Origin: Exophiala sp. HKRS030 | Taxonomy: Eukaryota; Ascomycota; Eurotiomycetes; Chaetothyriales; Herpotrichiellaceae | Assembly (NCBI GenBank): GCA_023897205.1 | Contig: JAHWDD010000001.1 | Location: 5,332,001 to 5,396,000 of the forward strand | DNA length: 64,000 bases | Direction of reading: 5' to 3' | In this document: one piece after another, positions 1-9,397 of the stretch | Position numbering within the stretch: the first letter of the stretch is position 1 | Layout of the letters: each line of letters starts with the position of its first letter | Made by a program: the position numbers and the translations under genes | Notes under the pieces: generated by a model | The model's database searches: none | What the model was told of the DNA's origin: nothing | The model's input: only the letters and a program-made list of their open reading frames with translations

Positions 1-145
1 CTAGGGAACATGTACCCGAGTTTTCAAAACAGTCATTTTTCAGTTCACTACTTATAGAATATATACACATTCGGACATGGAAGTCACTTGACACAACCTC
101 TGCCATGTTGAAATCTTTCAAACATGCATAAACGAGGGAGGCGAG

Positions 146-215
<70 letters not shown>

Positions 216-1293
216 GCACACGAACGCGCACCCGGTTCCTACTCCCCTCGTTCATACATTGGCCCTATCGTGGCTCATGATCAACATCATCGTCAATTCT
301 ATTGTAGACATTATTGCTAATTTTACAGTGTGCAGATTCGGAAGCGTATGCATCGTGCAGCAAGCAAAATGTTGCTGACTGTTGGGGCATGAACCATAAC
401 AGGAGATGGAGATTGTCCGGGAGTTGGTGCTACACTGCAACGTCCCTCACCTGCAACCGCACCCTCCGTAAACGAGACGAGATTTGGGTCACAGCAGAGT
501 GTGGGTGGTCATGCAGGGTCTACTCTGTTTACGGCGAACGGGGGGTTGTTTGATGTGTACGTATGTATGCAGTGGTGGTCTCTCCTACTCTATCCCCGGC
601 CTCTGACTGCTGCCCCTTCTTGTGTTCATGACCATCACTATTGCCTTCCGTACGTTTTGTAGCAGCGAAAATCACAGGATCAGAATGGTAACACCTGTGC
701 GCACGTCTTGGGTTGAGTGTGAAAGGAAAGGAGAAGCAAGATGCTTGAACCTACGCTGGTGATGTCCCAACGAGGAAAACGGTTTTTGCCACCTTCGGCT
801 TCCGGCGGTTTACCATTTCCATGGTCCCATGTATGTCGAGGTCAGAGGCGAATTCTCGCATCAACGCTTAAGGGTTGACTAACGTGGTGGTGTGGTACGT
901 GGGAATCAAAAGGTCAAAAGGGTAAGGGTTGTTGTTGTTGTTGTGGTTATCAAGCCGAGAGAAGCGGGTGCTTTCGTAAGCGGCATAAGCGAGGCCTCGA
1001 AGTAAGCGAAGCCCCGTCCTTGTTTTCCATATGTAGAGAGAAGAAATATCGGAGTTTGGCATTTTGTTTGTTTGGTCATTATTGTTTAGTTTATTCCGTG
1101 AAAACGAATGACAACCATGCTTTACTTCTCCGTGTACGGATGGTTTAGAATTCGATCGTCTTTGCGGAGTAGAAGTGTGATGGAAGAAGAACCTCGTGGC
1201 AAGAGTTATGTTACAAAGAAGCTGTGCAGATATTTGAATTGGTTGCAACTTCAGAAACCGCATCTCCATGTACGAGAAGAACTATGAGCCGCT
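1..1293. other. Left-edge intergenic region
   Basis: Apart from the CA microsatellite and a short GTT run near 928-943, I see no supported gene. Open frames here are short and lack family motifs. The missing N-terminal half of the hydrolase that begins at 1294 was looked for here, as an HGLGG-type motif, and was not found. Confidence 0.6.
149..214. repeat. (CA)33 dinucleotide microsatellite
   Basis: An uninterrupted run of 33 CA units lies in gene-free DNA near the left edge. It opens a reading frame of alternating Thr-His, which is a by-product of the repeat and not a gene. Runs this long are usually length-polymorphic between strains. Confidence 0.97.
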
Positions 1294-2666
1294 ATGAGAT
1301 TTCGAAGAGAACAATGGCCATGCATACTGCCAGATCCTCGACGTGGGCCGCAAGTTCATCACGCACACCGGGTCATCATGTACGGCTATGACGCCGACGT
1401 CGTCAACTTTTGGGCCGAAGCGAGCCAAAATCGCCTTCATGGACATTCCAGAGACCTGTTCGTAAACCTGGGAAGACTGAGGAATGATACGGAGACAGTT
1501 GAGTGAACGGAGACCCGCGTATCGTTGCGACAAACTGACCACTCTCCTTATGTTAGAACAGCAGGCCGATCATCTTCGTTGTACACAGCATGGGCGGTCT
1601 AGTTGTTGCTGATGCCTTGCACCGAGCCAAAGACGCCCTGGATAAGTATGAAGAAGACGTCTACCACTTGACATACGCCATTGCTTTCTTGGGCACGCCT
1701 CATCTGGGGGCGTCACTGGCATCCTGGGCCTCTGTTGGTGCCAAGTTTCTCTACCCCCTCAAACGGACCAACATACCCTTGGTGGAAGTACTGGAAAAGC
1801 GATCCGAAGAGCTTCGGGATATTCAGCGCCGTTTCCATCTGATGCTGAGCAAAAGAGCGACCGCCTTCTCACAGCGATCATCCGATTCGCCCTACCCAAT
1901 CAACCTTTATTGTTTCTTTGAGTCTGAGGCATTGAAAATAGTGGGCAAGGTCGTTGAAGAGGAAAGTGCCGTGCTGAACGGTTGGGGCTCGGCTTCCATC
2001 CATGCCAACCATATGGGAATGACTCGCTTTCCACATGAGAATGACGATGGATTCAGGAGAGTATGTGGGCGTTTGTCGGTCTGGGTTAAAGAATTAAGGG
2101 CTCTACGCTCAGGCCAGAACAGCGCACAAATAGCAGTCCAGACTTCCACTATGCCTGGGGCTACGCAGAGCTCCGAACTGGAGGCTTCCAAGATCCAAGG
2201 CGTAGAGGCGCCGACCTCAGTGTCGGCTCAGATACCTCCAGCCACTGCCCTGTCACCACTCCAACAGCATCAGCAGCAGCAGCAGCAGCAGCAGCAGTAC
2301 CAGCCGTCCCCTCCGCCGCCCCAACAAGCTGCCGAGGCCCCGAGTGAGACACCAGACCCTGGGCAGGAGCAACCGAGTGAATTACCAGATCGGCCGGCAC
2401 AGCAGGGTCGGGGAGAGCGACCAAAACAGCTGCCCGCATATTTCCCGATTGGACAGCCAGCAAGAGAGGAGAAATACCCAAAGAAATCCAAAAAGAATAA
2501 GAGCACCGGCCCAACGTTCAACTTCAATAAGCCCCGTGGAGGCCAATGGCAGGTAGCAGGGGGTGATATAAACAATCGCGGACGTGCATTTGGCGGTAAA
2601 GCTAGCAATGTAGAGGACGACAGCGAGGAGGACGATTCTAGCGAAGAGTCGGCCGGCGATGATTGA
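1294..2666 (+). CDS. SERAC1/SesB-like alpha/beta hydrolase, N-terminally short
   Basis: Two exons are inferred, 1294-1502 and 1562-2666, giving about 437 residues. The join restores RPIIFVVHSMGGLVV, the nucleophile elbow, with Ser79 in HSMGG. Downstream is the family block ending SIHANHMGMTRF, which carries the candidate catalytic His. These proteins are fungal lipase-like serine hydrolases, often fused to or partnered with NACHT/NLR proteins. Members normally have an HGLGG oxyanion strand about 40-60 residues before the MYGYD motif. Here only about 30 residues precede MYGYD and no HGLGG is visible, so the protein is either truncated or its first exon is decayed. The C-terminal third is low complexity: a nine-CAG polyglutamine tract, proline-rich stretches, a Lys-rich patch, a Gly/Asn-rich segment and an acidic tail. 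The start codon is therefore uncertain. Confidence 0.7.
2271..2297 (+). repeat. (CAG)9 coding polyglutamine tract
   Basis: Nine perfect CAG codons lie inside the hydrolase gene, flanked by further Gln and His codons. They encode a Gln-rich stretch followed by prolines in the disordered C-terminal region. Confidence 0.95.
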
Positions 2667-4276
2667 GTTTAGATGCTCGCACTCGTAGCCCTTGAGGCTT
2701 GTATGGTGACGAATGCACTACGGTTGTCTCAGGCTCGTCTGCGGCTTTGTGGGAAGCTACTTCCGCACAAGCAGCGTGCTCACGTGTTGATCCGTTAGAC
2801 CACGCGACGCCCTCTATGAAGGGCACATTGGTCCAGCCCGGCGGCCTTGCTGGTATGACGACCTCGATGGTTGCAGACTTGGATTTGACACTGCTCGGCA
2901 GCCCCAGTCGAAGAGACCACCCGATGTTGGTTTCGCCCCGTGACAGACACAGGCGACCGCGGTCGTCTGCATGATGAAGATGACGACGAAGGCAAACGTA
3001 CTGCGCTTTTCGATGCATGACTCTACAACACTATTGAATCTGATCATGATCTGTATCGACTTCAGAGTTCTGCACACGGACAGCTGCATCACTTTCTCCA
3101 TGACCGCCCTTGTCATTGCTCTCTTTCGCAGTGGTTGAGCCCCGAGGATGTGGGTATGGAGATGTTGCATCGGCGTATGCGTCACTAACGTCGTGACTCG
3201 AGGCGTGCTAGAGTCTTCGCAAGCGATGCCGGAGTAAGAAGGGTATGCCGTGCTACGGCCAAGCTGAAATCGATCTGAGGTGCAGCTTACCTCCATGACA
3301 ACAACGTCGTTGGTAGCCGTCGCTACCCATTGCCTGGCGCTTTTCACTAAGCCATCCAGTGGAGGAATGAGATGGACATCAGAACGATGCTCGACGTACA
3401 TGGTGACTGCCGAGAAATCTGGCATATACGCACAGCGTGGGTAGGGGACACTTGTGGACTCGGTCATTAAGAGGCACATCAAGATGTTTGCTCTATCATC
3501 TAGAAGACCTCATCAACCACAGGGACTTGAAGAACAATAAGTTTGAGAGTCAGGATGATATACCGGATGACTTTCGTCGACAGATCCTCGTGGAAGAATA
3601 GCAGAGGCGCGGTCCTAGCCTAGGTTGCCACGAACCACCCGAGGACTCCGTGTCCAGAGTAGGCAAATGATATCGTGTGCGTGTTTCATGATATGTATTT
3701 GCATTATATATTGCCATTACAGCATTGCATCAATCTATCTGTTCTGTGCTATACCACAACAAGCTCTATTCCGCACAGTTTCTCCAAAGCCCTCTTTCCA
3801 AGACAACGCTCCTTTCATCCGTATACGTTCTAAATCCCGCAAGCAGGACTATCCCAACGCCGGAGCATATCTCTGCCTGAACATATACCTAGGTATTTGG
3901 CTCTGGTCACGGCAATCATCATCATCGCCGACGACACCCGACAGTCAGTTCGCCAATAAGAATCTTCTTCGCCACCTGAATGAAGCTCGTGCTGCTTCAC
4001 CAGTGGCTATGCGGTATGTCCAACAGACAGGACCAGCCTCAACACATGCAACGAAGGAATCTGGGTGCGTTGGAAAGCTACTATGTGTCGACGGAAACTC
4101 TTAGTGTTGAGCTCCGAGACTTCGCTAGAGGTCAGGTATGTCCTGTGTCAATGTTGAGTGACATTTGCAGCACTCAATCTGCCGGCTCTTTTCAGGCGAC
4201 TTGCAGTAGTGGTAACACCCTTCAACGTCTCAAGCATCGGTAAACTTGGGAGGATCATCCGAAGCACCCGAAAAGC
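2667..4276. other. Intergenic region between convergent genes
   Basis: About 1.6 kb separates the hydrolase and the kinase. A minus-strand open frame (about 3517-2814) contains a perfect GTAAGC donor near 3290 but matches no family I know. The other frames look random. The palindrome TACCTAGGTA occurs at 3886-3895. No gene is supported. Confidence 0.5.
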
Positions 4277-5839
4277 TCAAGGGACATCGGCTAGTGCGAC
4301 AGCCACGGCAGCACCAAAAATCGCAGCTTCATCGGTCGGCCGGAGTACAATCTCTTCGGGAACAGATCGTCGCCCTTCTTCTGACAACATCTGTCGAAGA
4401 AATTCTTCGCATCTGCTCTTGAACCCCGGGTATTTGAGGATGACACTTCCATTACACGCAATTGAAGTCCTTGGCACACCCGACGCTGACTTGGGATTAA
4501 TATCAGAATCTTTCTGCAAAGCCCATAAGGCATGGATGGCCACAGATATGTATGCAGATGCCCGATATGAGATTGCTTCGGCTGCCGTTCGCAAGAAGGC
4601 AACTTCTTTCGTAGTTGGGGGATTTAGCAACTCCAGAGCTTTTTGGATTGCCGGAATTGAATCCTCGGCATTCTTCGACTTGTCCAATTCCAGTCTGGCC
4701 ATTATCTCGGTGTCCAGAGAGTACGGTTCCCTCAAAACACGTGGCATGGTTCCCTCGAACAATTCACCCGTTTCGACGCCTTCAAGGATAATCAGTCGGA
4801 GAAGCTCGCCGAGATAACGACCAGTGGTCATGTATTCTAAAGGTTGGAAGTCGGGTCGTTGATGTTGTTGGTTCAATGCTTCATCCCATCGAGTCTCCGG
4901 TAGGACCGACTTCCCAAACATGGATATTTCGGTATTCGTGATAACCTTGTCTGCCTTTTCAAACCACGATGAATCTCGTGCCCCGAATTTGGATCTTCCC
5001 ATACACGCCACGGGAAGGAATGCAGCCGCGTTCGTTCCAGTACCAAGAATCAACCCCATGGAAGTGGCAGGCTCAATATAAGCCTGAGAAAGGAGTGTGG
5101 CCGAAGAATCGTTGATGATTGCTTTGACATTGACATTAATCTGCTGACGAGAGCATGCGGACTCGATCAACCCAGCCAGATCCATACCGATGGTGTCTTC
5201 GTGACAGGCAAACCCTTTCCCCATACCCTGCATCTTTCCACTCCGGTGGCTTGTTTGTTCAATGGGGAAACTCCAGGCCAGCCCTAGTGACACAGACTCA
5301 TGCTGCGACCAATCTTCTGGGTGTGCTTGTAGAATGTCTCGAATTCTACCAGCAATCCAATCAAAAAACTGTGTAGACGGCAGTCTTCGTATGCGTTCAT
5401 CAATTTTGAAAGCGCTCATATGCTTGACAGTCATGGGGGACTGCTGTCCACCTCTTCCACATAATTCCACCATAGCCACTCGGAACGTAGAGCCACCCAC
5501 ATCAAGGGCGACATATGTCCCCTTCTCTTGGCCGGTCGGTAAGGTGTGGCAGAAGGAGGGTAGCATGCAGGCTTGGCTGTCTTGCAATTTGGCCTTGTAC
5601 TGAATCCGAAGAGCAGATGACATGGACAACATTCGACGCATCGTGCAAGGCTGTCTGAATAGGCGCATGATTTCGTCCTTTAGAGAATCGAGGGTGTAGG
5701 GGCCGGCTGTGGTCTCGACCACCGTGACCTTGGTCGATGAGGACTTTGGTGACACCGCCATGGTCTTGAGGGTGGAGGGAAAGAGGAGCATCGCCGCCAA
5801 ATGCCGCAGAATGCTGCGGAAGAAGTCGAGGAGGGTCAT
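4277..5839 (-). CDS. Hexokinase-family sugar kinase (possible GlcNAc kinase)
   Basis: A single-exon gene of 520 residues that phosphorylates a hexose or hexosamine with ATP. It has the hexokinase phosphate-1 loop LDVGGSTFRV (Asp113), the LGLAWSFPIEQT sugar-binding block, the catalytic Asp244 in INDSSATLL, the LILGTGTNAA loop, NTEISMFG with the sugar-contacting Glu, and CNGSVILKYPGF near the end. Length matches fungal hexokinases of about 490-530 residues. The N-terminus is hydrophobic with arginines (MTLLDFFRSILRHLAAMLL) and could be a mitochondrial anchor, as proposed for atypical fungal hexokinases. Several loops differ from glucose hexokinase (GGS instead of GGT, WSFP instead of FSFP), so it is probably not the main glucose kinase. 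GlcNAc kinase activity is an inference, helped by the deacetylase at 34 kb. Confidence 0.85.
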   Translation of the reverse strand: MTLLDFFRSILRHLAAMLLFPSTLKTMAVSPKSSSTKVTVVETTAGPYTLDSLKDEIMRLFRQPCTMRRMLSMSSALRIQYKAKLQDSQACMLPSFCHTLPTGQEKGTYVALDVGGSTFRVAMVELCGRGGQQSPMTVKHMSAFKIDERIRRLPSTQFFDWIAGRIRDILQAHPEDWSQHESVSLGLAWSFPIEQTSHRSGKMQGMGKGFACHEDTIGMDLAGLIESACSRQQINVNVKAIINDSSATLLSQAYIEPATSMGLILGTGTNAAAFLPVACMGRSKFGARDSSWFEKADKVITNTEISMFGKSVLPETRWDEALNQQHQRPDFQPLEYMTTGRYLGELLRLIILEGVETGELFEGTMPRVLREPYSLDTEIMARLELDKSKNAEDSIPAIQKALELLNPPTTKEVAFLRTAAEAISYRASAYISVAIHALWALQKDSDINPKSASGVPRTSIACNGSVILKYPGFKSRCEEFLRQMLSEEGRRSVPEEIVLRPTDEAAIFGAAVAVALADVP

Positions 5840-8800
5840 GGCTAGGTAGGTGAGGACGACGACGGTGATGGGGATTCAGTGGGATCGTGGTGAAGGGTAG
5901 TCTTCTAACCAAGAAGACAAAGAACTGGCATCATGTTGAACGGGTCTGTTTGAGCAACAAAACACCCCTAACAAAAGGAATGAGATGTCACGAGCAACAC
6001 AGAGTAAGTGAGGGCCGTAGTGACATGCCAGTCAAGCGATGTGATAAAGGGCAGATGGAGTGGCAGTAGCATGACATGGGAAAACAGATATTTCCCAGTA
6101 TGCCACACAACACAACACAAGACTGGCTACTGAGGTAGTTGGGATAGTGTAGATTTCGAGTGCAACTACAACAGAGAGGAAACAAACATCCCTTGTGACG
6201 GAGGATCTGGGTCGTGTACGGGAGTACTCGTAGAGAGGGAATGTTGCGATGGAGTGGACTACGGTGACAGCCGATGAAAAAAGGTGGAGGAGATGATGTG
6301 CTGGGACGAGGCGCGATGAGGGGAGGGAGGATGGCCACAGTTGGTTCTACAGGTAAAATACTAGGTACCAGGTACTACTGTTTGGGTGGCTAGGGCACCG
6401 ACGCAGGCAATGAAGTTACGAGCAATAGGTGAGGTACGACCTCCAAGACACCTAAAGAGGCCACCACTACGGAGTATTGAGGACCTGTTCGGAGTAAGCA
6501 ATACTTCCGCACCCTCGTACAGTCTGAGTGGTAGTACTCCGTAGCAGTGGACGAACTGTAGTAGGCGCAGGCGCAGGCTAGTAACTCGTACTCGTACTCG
6601 TATGGACCGCCGGAGGTCGGCGTAGTGCACCGATGGAGAATTTCGCGGCGGCCAGTGTCACTTTGTAGAGTCGTGAAATACCGTTACATCAGCCAGTCTC
6701 GCCTCAACAATCGACTCAACGATCGTCCTCATCCATGCCGACTATGTAACTCGTCAGATGTGCCAAAACTCTTTGAGTATCATTGATGATTCTGGATGTA
6801 TCCTGGCAATGTCCCATCGCGCAATCGGACCCGACCCATCCCAATCCTCTGGCCGCCGTGACCTACTCAACGCTACCTATTGACTTCCACTGCTTGCAAG
6901 TGCCGCCATGTCTCGAGTTGTTCAACCTTGAATGGCGTTTCCCTCCCAATATGCGTGATTGTGTAATACATGGGGATCAGAACTGCGGAACTGTAACAGG
7001 TTGATGGCCGGACCCTCTGACTTCGAAGTCTGGGGAGTCGTTGTTTCCTGGAGGCCGAACAGATCATGCCATCTTTGGAAAACGGCAGGTAGAGACTACC
7101 AGACCACACGTCCTTGGGATGTATCTCCTCGGCTTCCGAAACAGTACTCGTTGCTTTTTCCCGACTGTGTCTATCTACCTCCCTCTGCCGGTAAGTCGTC
7201 AAAGTTGACGCAGTCAAGGATGAATCGGCGACACTGCGCTGGTCATTGTCCGCCGAAGCCTGCATCCTTGTCCCTTGTCGAGTGTGAAGGCGATTTTATG
7301 GAGATGAAAGCTGAGACAGCGACCTACCCTTGAACACTTTCCGACCATCGCGATTCATTTGAGGAGGAGTGTGTTGTCAAAAATGATGAGTGTGCTAGGA
7401 GAAATAGTGAGGCCTGCAGAGGAATATAGTCGACGTTTGCCCCTCTTCAGTCCAGTTTCAAAAGCGAGGCCCTCAGAAAAGATCGAGCCATGTTTCCAGC
7501 AAACACCTCAAAAAATATCTGGGGTCTACGATGCAGGAAATAGAAACCTGTCTCGGTTTCGACGACGAGCCCCCCTCACCATCAATTGGCCCAACAGCTC
7601 GTACACGAATGAATGTGCAGATACAAACGCCTTGTTAGCGTTGTCCATTGGGTTGTGCAACAGAGTACTAGGGTCAGAATGTTACAAGTTCTGCATTTTG
7701 ACAAGGACATGCGGTCTTCCTAGGATCATTTGTTGTCATGTATCTGCTAGGAGGGACTATTGAAATCCTCGGCAACAGTGGCTCATTGTACTAGCGGTGA
7801 ATCCCTGCCTGAAGATGACCACCCCAAGACGGCTGTAATCTAGCACTGCATATTGTTCAAATCCTGATCTTGTGTCTCGATCTGCGGTCCAATTTGAATC
7901 TCGGCCGCCTCTGGTGCGACGTGGAAGTTTTAGCAAAGCGTCAACTTCTTCAGGACCGTCAAACATTGATGCTTGACCGCCACTTTCAATTCTCTTTCAA
8001 GATGCACAAAAGCCAAACAGCCCTGTTAGCAGTTACTGAAATTTCTGAAAATTTCACCACCACCATGGCCGAAGGAGCGTCTTACATGGAGAACAACTGT
8101 GTGTGGAAATTGTTCAATCCACCACACTCCGTAATCGTCTTTCTATGCCTGCTTCATGCGCAACATATTGGGGTTCACCAAGGATTGGACATTGGATCCT
8201 GGATGCCCCCGATCAATCGGAAATGTGTCTGAGATTAGGAACCCCGGATGGCTTTTCCCGCCTGCAGAGGTGGTTCCGGCAATTGGAAGATCCCTGCAAT
8301 ACTGTTGAACTAAACACAAACTAAAGCAAGCCCGGAGCGCCTCAAGCAACGCTCGTGGATCGAGCGAGATTCTGCAGCTAAACAAGCTGTCCGGGCTCGC
8401 CTTCGCTCGCTTAAGAAGACACCGTTGATGATCTGGCCTGGCTCGAAAGTTTGTCACGCAGAAGTACGGATGATATGGCTGAAGATAGTCAACTTGGGCT
8501 GTAACACTAGCAGCAAAAAGAACAACGAGGCCAACTGAAATCTGATTCGACCACTGGCAAACCCTCCATGGCGAATTCTGCCGGTGAACCGTGCGTCTGT
8601 CTCAGACTTGTTCTAGTGCGTGTTGAGCAGCGACAATAGGTTGAAGGCCATTTTCGACACGGCCATGCTCAACACCAAAAACGTTGGACGCTGCGAGTAA
8701 CGAATTTTATACATGTTGAAAAAAAGACCTGGTGAATCAGGCCATGCATGTCTCTGCTTATGCAGGTGTTTGTTTGTTGTGGGCGTTGTTTTGGTTCGGT

Positions 8801-9397
8801 TGTCAAGGGCGCGATGATGCCTCCTTCATGTACGGCTTGTCTAGCTGCCGCAGGTCTCTCGAGCTCCTCCAGTCAGCAGCCATCTCAGCCTGGTTGAGTT
8901 TTGGGTATGACAGTTCAAGGAGCTCGTGGGGTCAAATACAACCACCAACCACCATCCTCGCCGGTAGTCTGCTTCGTCGGCAGACCGTTGTCCCCTGCTC
9001 TTTTCTGGAGCCTTTTCCTTGTCGCATGGTTTGACGTGCCGAATATGCAGCTTTGCTCGACCTCTAGCATCCCCCCAGTCATGTCATGACAGTTTTGCTT
9101 CCTCTTTTGTCACTCTGCAGTTTTCTCTATTATCTCTACCAGCCATATCATGGCCTGCAAGGCTCTGCGCTTTCCTAATCGTCTCTTTCATTATCATCTA
9201 GCACTTCGTTGGTCTCATGCTCGTACTGTGTCGCAGACTCACCCCACAAGACCTTCATGTACAACGGCACAGGATCTACTTGTTAACCACGTCAACTCCC
9301 TTTGACACTTCCGCTGACATCAATGCTCCTCTCATGCTCACGCAAGCAAGTCAATGCTTAAGCCTAAATCCTCATATACTATAGTCCTGTTCACGAT
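5840..9397. other. 3.5 kb gene-poor divergent intergenic region
   Basis: This lies between the starts of the divergently oriented kinase and the unknown protein. Every frame is short, overlapping and free of recognisable motifs. It holds two exact copies of the TACGGAGTA motif (6468-6476, and 6535-6543 as the complement), a short run of CTCGTA units near 6583-6601, and a nested inverted repeat at 8329-8397. It probably contains long promoters or leaders; a non-coding transcript is possible but cannot be shown here. Confidence 0.5.
8329..8397. repeat. Nested inverted repeat / hairpin
   Basis: Outer arms AGCCCGGA (8329-8336) and TCCGGGCT (8390-8397) are perfectly complementary. Between them CGCTCG (8350-8355) and CGAGCG (8361-8366) form a second stem with a five-base loop. 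No coding function overlaps. It could be RNA structure or the relic of a mobile element. Confidence 0.55.

Noticed and set aside
124..378. Frame encoding Thr-His repeats
   Set aside because: It is produced by the CA microsatellite.
2814..3517. Minus-strand open frame with a perfect GTAAGC donor near 3290
   Set aside because: No ATG in good context, no recognisable domain, and the C-terminal part looks random. Kept only as a weak possibility.
6361..8457. Several 70-130 codon frames on both strands
   Set aside because: They overlap one another, lack motifs, and no chain of splice sites joins them into a plausible protein.
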